Under the pieces are notes generated by a model. The model did no database searches and had not been told where the DNA came from. It was given only the letters and a program-made list of their open reading frames with translations. A stretch of DNA of 64,000 nt from positions 310,001-374,000 of the forward strand of contig NW_002476426.1 of NCBI RefSeq assembly GCF_000189635.1. The letters run 5' to 3'. Of this stretch, positions 1 through 17,160 are shown piece by piece. Each line of letters starts with the position of its first letter. Positions within the stretch are counted from its first letter, which is position 1. Source of the DNA: Tetrahymena thermophila SB210 (Eukaryota; Ciliophora; Oligohymenophorea; Hymenostomatida; Tetrahymenidae). The translations under genes were made by a program, and so were the position numbers.

Positions 1-3000
1 CAATGAGCTTCCTTGGAAATTTACTTTAATGTTTACAATTCTTCGTGGCCTTGTAGGAGATTAAAATGGTTAATAAAATTTTGTTTATCTTCTTGTTTAG
101 TAAGGCATAAACTTTTTATTATTGATGACTGTTTAATTAGCTTAAAAATCTGAATCACTATTATTTTAAAGTGTCCTATTTTGATATTTCGACTGTTCTT
201 AATTTGCTTAGTCATTATTTACTATTTAAAATTTTGATTATTTTTCCTAACTGCAGATTTCAACTTTTGACAATTTATTTTTAAGCTCAAAACTTTTAGA
301 TGGAAGCCTTTCATCACTCTCAAGCATACTTTATTCTTTATCATCATCATTTATTTAATAAGTTTTTTTGATACTATCTTACTCTAAAAGAGTTGCTTGT
401 TTTTCTTATTATTTTTACTTTTTTAAGTGGTTAGAAATACTCCATTCAATGTTACAAGTTTTGTTAGGAATTATTTATTTTATTTTATTTTAGGTTGTTT
501 AAGGTCTTTGAACAGATTGATTTTAATCAAAATAAATTGAATTATCTCCACATAAATAATCATTTTACTGACTAATATTTAAATCTGAAAATTGAGTTTG
601 GTTTTTCAATTCTTTAAAATTATATTTATTAAAATTTTTAGTTAATAAGCTATTTTTATCAACTTCAATTTCATCTCCTTGTTGAATCTAATTAACAAAT
701 TTTTTTTGATTATATTCTTTGATTTAGTGTAAAATATTTTGTATTTCTTAATCCTTTGATGTTTAGATAGCTTTATCATCATAGTTGATAGATGATGAGA
801 ATCTTTTTCTACTTTCAGTAGGAGAACTTAATTGGGAAGATGCAGCACTTTATTTTATATTTATTTTTTATTTTAATGCAATTATATCTTTCCTTTACCT
901 AGCAGCAAGTATTTATTATTATTTTTTATTTTCAGGCGAATAAGACATATCATTTTCTTAAGTGAATATTAGAGAAGAATTATATCTCCAATCTGTTGTT
1001 GTTATTTTTTACTAATTTTTACCAAATTTTGTTTTTAGAAGTCTCATCAAAGAATCACTAATTGCTTGATTCTCTTCTATACTAACTGGTAAATTAGACT
1101 CATCAATTTTGTAATTTTTTAAGTGAGATGTTATTTTTTTTTCTTACTCTTAGCATATTTGCATTTTCTTTTACAATTATTTCTCAATTATTTCTACATC
1201 GTTTGAATTTATTAATTAACTTCTTAGGTTTATTTTTTCATTTGTAGGTTCATTCTGATCCTCCTATTCTGGGTAAATAAATTATATTTTAGATTATCTT
1301 TATCTTCTTTTTTATTTTTAGGTATTGTTACGAGAAGAATTCTCTTCTGTTTAACAGTTTTAAAGAAAAACTTAATCTGTTTAATTGTTAAGATTTATAT
1401 TTTTTTTATTCAATTATTATAAGCTACTAGAATCATCAGATAAAATTTTATTTTTTTACCTATTTTAGGAGCTTGAGGTATACATTTAATCAAATTGTTT
1501 TTTATAGTTTTTTTTATTTTAAATTATATTTTAATTGTCATATTAAAGCTCTTTAGAATTCTTGTTATTATAACTATCATTTAAATAAAGCTACTTTGGT
1601 AAAATATAGTGTCTTTAATAATATTCTTAATAATTATCTGATTAAATGTTAAAATCTTCTATCAAATTGTGTTTATAAAACTGTACATATTTTGTATCTA
1701 TTTATTTAGGGCATTCTGCAAGACCTTCTGAGGAAAATTTAAATCTATTATAAGTATGGTTTAGATCTTTTGTATTTGTCACTTAATTTTTAATCAAAGT
1801 ATCAGAGCTTTTTTGTATTTCTATCGACTAACAGTGCTCACTAAAACTGCTCTAGGAGGTAGAGGAAAAATTAGATGACTTCAGACTAGATACTCTTTTA
1901 AAATGATTAGGTTCATCTATTTGAGATTCTTCTACTTAGTTTAAAAAAATATATTTTTAATCTTTATCACATTAATCATTTCTGTCTTGGCTTGTATTTT
2001 CTTAATACAAACTTTTTTTCTTTTAAATGCAATATTCTAAAATTTTTTAGTTAGAAAATATTTACTAGCTAAATTCTACATTTGACTTATTTTATTCATC
2101 GTTAGATTAATTTATTTACAAATTTTTATCATTATTTACATTATTTTAACTATTTTTACAGTCAAGCATATTATTTTTAATTTCAATTTATTATTTATTT
2201 TAATCAAGTAAAGCCAACAAATTAGCATAATTTTTATTCAATTATTTTTATTTATTAGGATTTTAGGATTCAGAATCATTTTATTGATAAAATTAATTAT
2301 TTGGTTTTTAAAAGTTACTTTAATTTATTATTAATTCTAATTATTCATTTATTTTGATGCAAGGTTAATTTTATTACTAACAAATTATCTAAGGCGATTG
2401 AGTTTAAGATTAATATTTTACTTGTTTTTTTATAGGAGAAATAATATTATTTTAAGAAGATTGTATTGATTAGTTCTATTTTATAATAGAAGTATCTCTA
2501 CTTCTTACTTGTGGTAAAAATTACATATCTTAATGTCCATTCGTTTATGATTTTGGTTAAATTTAGCATGAAAATTCTTTAATTTAATTTGTGTCTCCAC
2601 TTTTTGATCTCTTGTATTTTGATAATCTTTATTTAATTTGCTTTATTTCCTGCTATCTATCATAAAAATCTAATTATTTGCTATTTCTTCTTACTAATTC
2701 TATTGGTTCCTAATCTGCATGGTAATAAACAAGATTTTTTTTGGGATAGACTCCACTTAGAAATTCTGAATGACCTTAAATTATTTTTTGTATGTTTTTC
2801 AAACGAAGCAGCCTCCAATTTATTTTTTCACTTATAATTTTCCTATAAGCAGACTTATCATAATATTCATTAACTATTCTCTTGAAAAAATGCTTTTGAT
2901 ACAATTTAAAAGTATATAAATCAAATTAATTTTAAAATCTATTTAGAAGTTACTTATGTTTTTATCTGAAATATTTATGCTTTCTAGCTTGTACATTCTA

Positions 3001-4527
3001 TTGTAAATAATTATGGTTTATCATCTAATGCATCAACTATTTTTTAATTAAAATTGGAGTTAATACATATATATTATTTTAAACTATTTACTATCACAAC
3101 ATATTTCGCCTTCTGACAATGTAGCTATCTTTAAGAAAGAAGGATTAAATTTAAAATAATAAAAATGTTTTAATTTACTTCTAAAGCTTTTTTTACTTTT
3201 CTTTCTTTCATTTCTTCAATTTAGTCTTTCTAAGCTAATTTTTCTTTTGAAAAAGGATTAGGTTATCTTTCAAAATTTATAGACTTGCTAACTTTGAATT
3301 CTCCATTTATAATAATATAAATGTAAGGACTTATTTTATCCTCTTCACACAGCAAAAATCCTTTATTCACTTTTAATTTATTTAAATAGATCATCGAAGT
3401 TTCAAGTTATCTTCTAGAGAATAATTCGAAAATCTTTAAAGACTTCAGAAAGTTAATTTTATTTTGAACTTCTCTCTCTTCCATATCAGCTAAATAAAAA
3501 TTAATGAATGGTGTTAAATTATAATAAATTAAAATACCATTCAAAATCATTCTCAAAAAAATTTTTAATCTGATTATTTTTAATTAGTTTATATTAATAT
3601 GTGAGAATATTGAGAAAATATATATTTTTTTCACATAACCAATCTAAAAAGGGTTGGAGAATGCCAATTAAAATTAGGCTTTCAAAAAAAAGTCATAACA
3701 ATTTTGTATAAATGTAAACTCTTTTATATTGAATAAATTTGCAATGAAAAAAAAGATTTAATATTGATCATTGAATTTATTTGTAGAACAAATAAAATTA
3801 AGATCTAGAAAAAATAAATAACTTTATAATAATTTACCTATGATTTTATTAAAGTCTTCTTTTTCAAGAACTAAAAAATGCGAATCTTCCTTACAAATTA
3901 TCCCAGAATTTTTTTTTTGATCTCTCAATAAAGCAATATCTCCAATGCTATGTCCACATTCAATTGTATTAATTTCTTCTGTAACAATTATTTATTATTA
4001 TTCACCCTTTGAGTTTATCTATGTTTCAGTATGATTGACGATTGTGCTTACCTTCCCGCTAAGCAGTACATAAAATCTATCAACTATATCACCTTAGTTA
4101 AAGAGTATTTCATCTTTTTTAAAGAAGCTATAAAGCATATTTTTGAAAAACTATTTAGTTGAATCACTTCCTTTTTCTTCAATAAGTTGCTAAAAAAAGG
4201 GCATATCTTTTACTGCATGTTTGATGCAAATTATATCAGAAATTTTTCTTTTTGAAGGAGGATTCATCTTTATTATTTCGATAACGGTCTATTATATAAA
4301 ACTACATTAATAAATTGTTATTATTAATGAAAAAATTAATATTTTTTTGCTAGGTTTCCATCAAAATTTGCTGAATTTTCATAAAATTGTAAGTTCTAAT
4401 AAGTTACGTTAATAAGTTCATCATGGTTCATTTTGTTTATTCTCTCAAGTAAATCAAACCCACTTAAACTATAATTTTAACGTAATCTTGTAACTTCAGA
4501 GCTACTTAAGTTACTACTTGAGTACAT
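1..4527 (-). CDS. Large protein with two cyclic-nucleotide-binding domains, 3' end cut by window
   Basis: Minus-strand gene starting at ATG 4527 (an in-frame TGA lies just upstream) and running off the left edge. Exons I could join: 4527-4408, 4288-3838, 3489-3179, 3128-3092, 3036-2954, 2892-<1, giving at least 1298 codons in phase. Residues ~65-185 form a cyclic-nucleotide-binding (CNB) beta barrel (motif FKKDEILFNQGDIVDRFYVL, then GDIALL). A second barrel follows at ~215-335 (IATLSEGEICCD, then TIECTSQKAQIFQI). The rest is Gln/Asn/Ser-rich and low in complexity, without a domain I recognise. Neither barrel shows the Arg-Ser/Thr-Ala phosphate cassette of classical cAMP/cGMP sites, so true ligand binding is doubtful. 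Proteins with paired CNB domains and long disordered tails are common in ciliates; no channel or kinase part is visible here. It is divergent with the myosin gene across 0.9 kb. Confidence 0.8.
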
Positions 4528-5428
4528 AGTGTTAAAAATATTGTAAAGAATTTCAAATTAGCTTCAAAATGAATCTTTAGCAATATTCTGCAATTGTTTA
4601 CTGTATAAAATTTTATGATATTTTAATTAATTTAATATAGTAACGCGGTATTAAAATTAATCATTTCTCTAACAAATATTATTGATGATTATTCAATAAA
4701 GTTGAGAACTAATTTTCAATAATGCTTTCATCTAAATCACTTACTTGAATTACCTATCTCAAAAAAAAAACAAATATTTAAAATATTTTTATTAAAAATG
4801 ATTTTCTTTAAAAAAATTCTTTTGTCTATTAAAATAGGATTTATTTATTTTATTTAAAATATTATTTTATAAGAAAGAGTTATTTACTAAAGTACTGTTA
4901 AAAGATTACCTATTAAAAAAAAATTTTTTTATCTAATGTTTTTAATCATTTTCAAAATAAATTGTATTAAATATTAAAAATATAATGTCTTTTTTGCTGA
5001 AAATAATATTTTTCTTAGCAAATTTTAATAAAATGACTTAATATCTAGGAAACTTTTTAGGATGTTAATTTTTTATGCTTGTTTAGAGAGAGATGTTAAC
5101 ATTAATTAACTTCTAAATTTTTATAAATTCAAAAATGTTTGTTAAAAATCTTAATTTTAGGAATCATCAAATGATTTGTCAAAAATTTTTGAATTGTGAA
5201 GAAACTAATTAAATTCACAAATCTTAAATAATTGAATACTTTAATTATTTTGATTCAAATAATAAACAAATTAATTTGTTACATAACCAATCAAAAATAA
5301 ATTATTTTTGCAATAGCAAAGATAGCTATATACACCTTATTAAGAGAGATAATAAACATATTTTCAATTGTATAATTTGTAAGGTTATTTGTTAACATTG
5401 ATCTTTCTTGCTTAATTTATATTTTGAA
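4528..5428. other. Divergent intergenic spacer
   Basis: About 0.9 kb of very AT-rich DNA between two divergently transcribed genes, so it should hold both promoters. I see runs of A and T but no RNA gene, no ORF and no motif I can name. Confidence 0.6.
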
Positions 5429-8400
5429 ATGGATGGACTTAAAGATTGGAAACAAAATGGTAATTTTATTTGAAACAAAATTTATATTTTTATGAGGATA
5501 ACTTTTAATGAGTAAATATAATTTAATAAAATGGAAGATAATTAGAAGTTAATTAATTTAGAGCCTATCACTTAAATTTTATAATAAATATTATTTTTTA
5601 TTTAGGAGCTCTTTGTTGGGTTGAAAGAGAGGTAAGTGAGAATACTAAGTAGATTTTTGAGGAGGCTGTCATCAATACAAATTATTTTAGAAAAAATGTG
5701 CTCATCAAAGTTTAAGATAAAGAAGAAGAAGTATCTTTGGATAAATTACACTAGAGATCTCCTTATGAATAAAATGAAGATGATATGGTCAATATGAGAA
5801 TATTAAATGATGCTGAACTTGTTATTAACATATAAAAAAGATACTAAAATAACAAAATATTCACTTATGTTGGTCCTACTCTTCTAGTCGTTAATCCATT
5901 TTAGTATGTTCCAGGGTTAAATACTGAAGAAAAAATGAGGTTTTACCACAATTAAATTATAGAAAATTCTAAGGGTAATGGTTCTTTAGCTATAAAAAGC
6001 TTAGAACCACATGTATATGCTATAGCTGCAGAGTCATTTAGATCATTATTTGATTAAGAGAAAAACTAAGCTATTGTTATTAGTGGTGAATCAGGAGCAG
6101 GTAAAACTGAAAATGCAAAGTTATGCATGAAATTTTTAACAACTAGTATAAGCTAACATAAATCTCCCGAAAAAGTACGTCTTAGAAAAAAAACCATTTC
6201 TTCTTTAGGACCTCCAATATTAGCTAGTCCAACATCCTCTATGCTTAGAGAAAGCAGCAAATCATAGTCTATAGAAGAAAAGGTAATAATATTATTTTAA
6301 TTTAAGTTATTAATTGATTATTATATTAAAACCATTACTAATTTATTTGTATTTTATTAAAATTTTTTTTTGAATTTAGATTTTAAGTTGCAACCCTATC
6401 TTAGAATCTTTTGGTAATGCGAAGACTATTAGAAATGATAATTCTAGTCGTTTTGGTAAGTATGTAACATTATTCGTAGATATGATTGATACTAAGATTA
6501 TTGGAGCAGAAATTGCAAATTATTTACTTGAAAAAGTCAGAATTATTTAATAGGTGAGCTATTTATTTATCTATATATTTCTTTCACTATTAATTAACTA
6601 AATAATAATTTGAATTAGGGTGTAGAAGAAAGAAATTTTCATATATTCTATCATTTCTTGAATGGTGCTAGTGTGCAGTAACTAAGCAAATACTATCTAG
6701 AAATAAATGGCAAACGCTTATAGCCTTAGTATTTTAGCTACTTAAAGAATCAAAATATAGAAGTAAAATCTATTGATGACTGTAAGCTTTACGAAGAAGT
6801 AGTTAATGCTTTAGATGTATTAGAATTAAATGAATTTGCAGATTCTATATGGAGGATACTAGCTGCTATTTTGCATTTGGGAAATTTACAATTTAAATAA
6901 TCTTAAATAAACAGTATGACATTTTTTCTTTGACTTATCAAGGTAGAAAATAATATATTATTAATAAATAAATAATTTTAGAAGATTAATTTGAAGTTTC
7001 TGATAAGCAGCAAATATAAATTATCTCTAATCTACTTGGAATTTAAGCTGAGGAACTTGAAAGAGAGCTAACAATTAAATAATTTAAAGTTTAAGGAGAA
7101 GGATTTGCCAAGGAATTGAGCTTACCAGAATGTTAAAATTAAAGAGATTCAATAGCAAAAGAGCTTTATGATAGACTTTTTAATTGGCTAGTGAACTAAC
7201 TAAACAGGACGATAATGCCAAAAGACATTTCAAAATAGCAAATTTTATCATCAAATTTATACAAATCAATAGGTTTATTGGATATATATGGATTTGAGGT
7301 ATTCTAAAAAAACGGTTTTGAATAATTCTTTATCAATTACACAAATGAGAGACTTCACTAATTATATATTTCATACGTCTTTAAGGCAGAAGAGTTAGTA
7401 AGAATAATTAAAAAAAATAAAAATACTTTTTAATTTAAATTTCATTTGTAATAAATAGACATTTAAGGAAGAAAGACTTGAGTAGTATTTTAAAAAGCTT
7501 GATTTTAAAGATAATTAAGATGTTATAGATGTGTTAGATAATAATGATAGGCAGAAGCCTCTTGGTATTTTTAAGTTGTTAGAAGATAAATGTAAACAAA
7601 AAGGAACTATAATAGATGCTAAATTACTTTCAGACATTTAAAAATAGCATGGAGATAAAGAAATTTACATTAAAAATCCAAATTATAAATTTAAAAATCC
7701 AAAGAAAATAAATGACTCAACATTTATAATTATACATACTGCAAAGGAGGTTGAATATGATATTAAAGGATTTATAGAAAAAAATAAAGATGAGGTCAAT
7801 GAAGGTTTAATAAATAAAATAAATAATTCATAAATAAGAGGAATCAGTTAAATCATAAGCGAAAAGGGTATTAAAAATATAATTAAAAAACTTTAAGAGC
7901 TTTTATTTATTTATATTTAAAATTTTTTAAAGATAAAGAATTATTAGATGAAAGCACAGCATCATAATAAGTTAAAATGAGATAAATAAGTTAAAAATTT
8001 ATATCTGAAATGTCATTTCTTATGGATGTACTGATGTAATGTAATGTCTAATTTATTAGATGCATAAAGCCAAATGAAGAGAAAAAACCATAGTTATTTA
8101 ATCAGGGTTTTACTTTAAATTAAATTCGTTACTTAGGTGTATTGGAGTCAATTAACATCAGAAAGCAAAGTTATCCAATAAGATAAAGCTATGAATCATT
8201 TTTTAATAAATATTCACTCTTGATGCTAAACAAGTTAAATATTTAAGATTAAATAAATAAAAAAAGTCTTGTTGAAGAGTAAGAATAATTTTATTTTGCT
8301 TTTATAAAAAAAATTATTTAAAATTTATTTTTTATGTTCAAATAGATTGTTTAGAAAAAATTTCAGTTCAATACCAAAAGAGAACAGATTATTTGGGGTA

Positions 8401-11400
8401 ACAAAAATTTTTTTCAAAAACTATGAAGTTCTGCAATAAATTGAAGATATATACAATAAAGAAATTTCGAATATACGCAATTTAGTTCTTAGAATTGAAA
8501 GTATATAATTGTTGTTTCTTCTTAAAAGAAAAAGAGCTTCTGAAATAATTTAAAGTTACTGCTTTTAGAAAACAGCTATCTCTTATTATGAGCAAGCGAT
8601 GGAAAATATAAAAAAAATATAATTCCATTGGAGAGCAGCTTATTAGAGACTTAGAGAAGTTAGAAGTAAAAGAATCAAAAATACTTATATTATAGTAATA
8701 TTATTTTTATTTATTTATTTATTTGTTTAAGAAAATTATATTTAAAGAAGGAAGTTTTGAATAAAGCTTGGTAAAAAATATTTACCAGATCAGTTACGAC
8801 AATAGTTGAAAAGACAAAAAAGCTAGTAAGATGCTATTACTTAAAGTAGATGTTTTCAAAACAACTCTATGAAATAAGAACAAAAAAAGCAGCTGTTATT
8901 TTTCTGAAACTTTTAAAAGGAAACTTTGTTAGAAAAAGAATAAAAAGGTTTAATTTAGCTGCATAGAAGATACAAGCCAAAGTTAAGTAGATTTGGCTTA
9001 CTGAATTATATTAAAAATTGAGAAAAGCAATAATTATTATTTAAAGAAATGCTAGAATATTTATCATAAGAAAAAGAGAAAGGAATTAAAGAAATGCAGA
9101 ATTTTTAGGACCATTAGAATAAAATCTAAAAAGAATACGTATTTCTGAAGAATTGCTTCTATTTAATGGTTAGTCTAAAGTTATTGATTAAAACACTTCT
9201 TTATAAAATGAGATAGTAAAATTTAATATATTAATTTGTTTTTAAAGTAGTAATCTTTTCAATTTAAAATTAGTTCCGTCTAGACAAGAGTTTAGAAAAT
9301 GTTTTAGAAAAATCACATGAGCACTTCTTTTAGTAGAGAATGTATTTGTTTAGTTATGTCATTGATTTTGAAATATTATCTGATACAAGCGAAATTTATG
9401 ATCCTTTGTGGTCATCTTTATACCAAGCTTCGTTTAAGGATAACTACGATAAACAGTCATATATCTAGCACATTTCAGTATAATTTAAAATAAATTAAAT
9501 ATATTTTTATTGAATTTTTATTGTAATTCAGATAGGAGATACTCACAGCTTAACCTGTAGCTTAAGCAGTAAGATTCATACTTGGGGATGGAACGATTTT
9601 GGGTAACTGGGAGTACCAATTGTAGATGAAGACGATCCTAACCAAGAATAAAACGTTTATACTGGTACATCAATTTACTCGATGAATGTCCCTCCTTAAA
9701 TTAAAAGAATTGCACAAATTTCTTCTGGTAGTAATCATTCTTTGCTACTTGATCACAGAGGGTAAATATGGTCTTGGGGTTGCAACAACAGAGGTAAATA
9801 AAATTATTGTTAAAAATTAATATTAATTCTATAATATTAATTAGGATAATTGGGACTGAATCATTATGAAAATATGGAAACACCGTAAAAGATTACATAT
9901 CTAATGAATCCCAAAACCGAGTTTTGCAAAGTTGAGTGCAGAGATGATGAAAACTATGCTATCACAAAAAGTGGTTAACTATTTCACTGGCCCACTCTAG
10001 GTAATAAAAATAAAATAACAATATAATAGAAAAATAAACTATTAATTTTAAAAAGGAATGTAAGGTGAGTGTGTGAATTACCCCCTTGAGGTAGTCATAC
10101 CTAAAATAACCATTAAAGATGTGAGCTGTGGCCATAAATTTGTAATGATTTTAAGTAACTCTGGGCTTTTATTTAGTTATGGAGAAAACAAAGAAGGCTA
10201 ATTAGGATTAGGAGATCTGAATCCAAGAAAAATACCTACTCTAGTTTACTGTTTGAGAGATGCTGGAGAGAAAATAAGCTAAATAGATTGCGGATTTAAG
10301 CACACAATATGCAAAACATCTTTAGGTATTTAAATATTACTTTTTTATGAAACTAAATTTATTTTTTAGGTAAGGTTTATACTTGGGGATGGGGAGGAAG
10401 AGGATAACTAGGACATGGAACAACAAATAATGAAATATACCCAAGAATTTTGTCATTTTCTAATTTGGCCAAAGATAAATAGACTCCAACGTTATTTAAA
10501 GATAAATGCCTGCAGGTAGTGGCAGGACATAGATGCTCGATGCTTTTAATGGAAAGCAGGAAAATTTATCAATTTGGCTCCAATTCATCATTAGATCATT
10601 AATCTTTCCCAGTTGAATTTAATATCAGATCGAAAGTAACCAAAACAACTTACATTATTTTTTTAATCTTATATTAAATTATCAAGAGCGACAAATTAAG
10701 CTAGAATTTTTATGAGCCGATCAGAATCCAATCTTCATGGAGTAAAACATTAAGCTTAATATATGTTACTTATGGAAATACAAAAAATTGTTTTGAAAAA
10801 AATACTGTCCTAAAAACAAAAACAATAAATAATCTAACTTAAAAATGGGCTGATACAAACATAGATACAAGTAAATACTTTCAATGGATACTTATTTTTA
10901 TCTTAATGGTATTTATGACTATTTTTTAAATAAAAATATAGTTGACCCTCCATTTATAGAAAAGATAGCAAACTATATTTCAGAGAAAAATATGAAAATG
11001 CCTTTGTTTAAAATGCCTACGATGCAGTTCGAATCCAAAATTAAATATAATTAACTTAAACACGAACTTATCGAGGCTGATTAAATGAATAAAATTGAAA
11101 TAGAGTATATGAATGCCTTGCAATACGAATAATAAGAAATTTATAATCAAAACCATCTAAGCTAAGGCAATCATTTATTAATTGAAGATCCTTAACTCAC
11201 TTACTAAAACAGGTAAGTATTAGAAGAAATTAATTTCTAAAGAGAAAACTGGGAGGAATTTTAATCATTGGGTTTGGCACAAAGCACAAAAGACAGTTTA
11301 GTTGATCTTAACTATGAAGAATATTTTAGAAATTAGCAAGAATTATAATAGAGAATTATCTAAGAACAACAATAATAATTATAATAAGAAGAGGAAAACA

Positions 11401-12304
11401 GGGCTATAATAAACTCTTAGAAACTGAGTTAAAAGAAATAATACCCATCTTATAAAAAGTCAAACACTACATAATATCAAGTCGTAGAAATACCTGAAAG
11501 CAAGTCAAATGCAAGTATATCTAATAATTCTATTAATAATAGTAAGAGACTTGATCAAAAAAGTATTAACGACACACTATCTAAGGCCTCTTCATCATCT
11601 TTTAATAATAAATAAAAAAGCAGTAGTAATTAGTCCTCATAAAATATAAAAAATTCATCAGTTGTGCAATAAGCTAATTAATAAAGTTTATCATTTTTTG
11701 AATAGCAAGGAAACTTAGATAGGTAAGATTAAAAAATAAATCCTTAATTATTGTTGAATTTAACAAATATTTTTTTATTTTATAGGAGATAAATGTTATA
11801 AATAGTAAAGGAAAAAGTGCTACAATTATCTAAAGTACCTGAAAATGAATGGACAGAAAATGATAGAAAATTTATGTAAGGAGCAATGCAATTAAGTTAA
11901 TTTGACTTTGATAATGCTTCTGAAAATAACTTATCTAAATCATAAGATAATAGTTCAATTAATAATAGTCAGGCAAGCTAAAGAATGGAATAAATACCTA
12001 CTGATAAAGCATAGTAAAATAACAGGGCTAGTATCAGCTCAAATTCTTCTAAAAAAAGTGCAATCTCTCAAAAAAGTTAAAATCAACAAGAAAAGTAATT
12101 AAAAATAAATTAAATATTAATCAAATCTAATTTTATTTAAAAAGAAATTAAAAGTAATAAATAAATCCTCAGCTTATTAATGTCAAAAAGAAATGGGATG
12201 AAATCAGAAACACTCCATAATAGCAGTGGACATAAAATGACTATCAATTTATGGAAATTGTAAAGGCAAATAACTTAGAAAAAGTTTTATTAGAATTTGA
12301 TTGA
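5429..12304 (+). CDS. Myosin heavy chain with C-terminal RCC1 propeller
   Basis: Eighteen exons: 5429-5459, 5606-6282, 6380-6553, 6619-6913, 6982-7397, 7459-7867, 7933-8278, 8346-8694, 8748-9215, 9274-9477, 9532-9793, 9845-10000, 10056-10325, 10370-10635, 10687-10870, 10942-11722, 11786-12094, 12145-12304. They sum to 5757 bases, 1918 residues. The motor (about 50-805) has P-loop GESGAGKTE at 171, switch [11 protein letters not shown] at 255, switch II DIYGFE at 493 and the [10 protein letters not shown] end signature near 800. Basic helical, IQ-like lever segments follow to about 1055. Residues ~1120-1440 are RCC1 repeats ([52 protein letters not shown]), then a Gln/Asn-rich tail. It should be an actin-based ATPase motor with a propeller cargo or regulatory module. 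I do not assign a myosin class; the family call is secure, single splice sites less so. Confidence 0.93.
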
Positions 12305-15820
<3,516 letters not shown>

Positions 15821-17160
15821 GAGATAATTTGACTAATTTGTTGAATATTTATTTTATTGTTTCTCTAGAAATTTATACTCTGTATTACTTTTTTATAATT
15901 CAGAATATCCATAATTTTCATCCTCTTTTCTAAATTTTGTTTTTGTATAAAAAATATTAAATTTAAAATTATATTTTATGTCATTTTAATTGCTTTTTAT
16001 GTTGAATAAAATTTATTTTAAAATTCTCAAAGTGCAAAAATTAACAATAAGAAATTGAATTTAAGATAAAATTTATTTAATTCATAATAAATTTTATACT
16101 TTATTTTATACAATTTCTTTAAAAATGTTTTTGTAATCTTTGTTATAAAAATATATTTAAAAAAATTTACTTTAGAATTTATGATAAATTTGTTTTAAAA
16201 AGTTTTAAATATTTTAAAATGTAAATTTTCTGCCCAAAATAACCAAAATAAGTTAACTATTTTTTTAAATTTTGCTTTTTAAAAATAAATTATTCATTTA
16301 AATTAATCTAAAAAAGAATTAGCATAAAAAAGAAAGCTTGAATAGTTAAAGAAACATTAATTAAAAGGCAAGTTAAATATAAAAATAAGATCCTATTTTA
16401 AATAAAATGTGTGTTTATTTTTGATAATTATTTTAGGATATTTAAAAAAAATGTTAATCTATTGAAAACCTTTAACAATTTTAAAAATATGGATTTATTT
16501 TATTTGAATTTTGCATGAAAGATTCTTCCAAGCAAAATATTTTAAAATAAATTTATCTTTCATTTAAAAATTAAAATAACTTGAATAAAAAATAAGAAAT
16601 CAACAATTTTTATAATAATTGAAAAAAATTAAATGTTCAAAATAATAATTTTAATAAAATATTTATCAATTAATCTGAGAGATATTTTAATCATTTAGTT
16701 TATATTGAATTATTTATATTTTACTCAATAATTATGTTTTTATTAAAGTAAAATAGTGAATTACAATAATTTAGAAACAATTTAACAATATATTATTTTG
16801 CTAAATAATAATATGAGACTAATTGAGCTGTTTAGGAGTTATTGGTGTAGTTAGTAATATTTTGAATAATCAAGTCATCTATCAATTAATAGAATAAAGC
16901 TAAGCTATTCTTTTAATAATTAATAAAAAGACAATTTTTAGGGATATCAAGCGCGCAAAACATAGAAACGATTTATTTAAAAATAATAATTACAATATCT
17001 TTATATATAATTAAATAAATTACAATCCAAGATAAGAACCTTAAATAAAGCTTAGGTGCCATTTAAATAATAAAAAATAAAACAAATTACTTATAAAGAA
17101 GAAAGCATATTTCATAGGAAATATTTGATTTTATTTATTTGAAAAAAAAAGGAATTTGAA
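15821..17160. other. Intergenic spacer
   Basis: 1.3 kb, extremely AT-rich, between the enolase stop and the HIRA start. I find only A/T runs and short repeats; no ORF with coding character and no RNA gene. Confidence 0.55.

Noticed and set aside
8500-8527. A 28-base intron in the myosin (GTATAT...AAAAG)
   Set aside because: Reading straight through keeps the frame open and gives a coherent lever helix, and this organism's other introns are longer.
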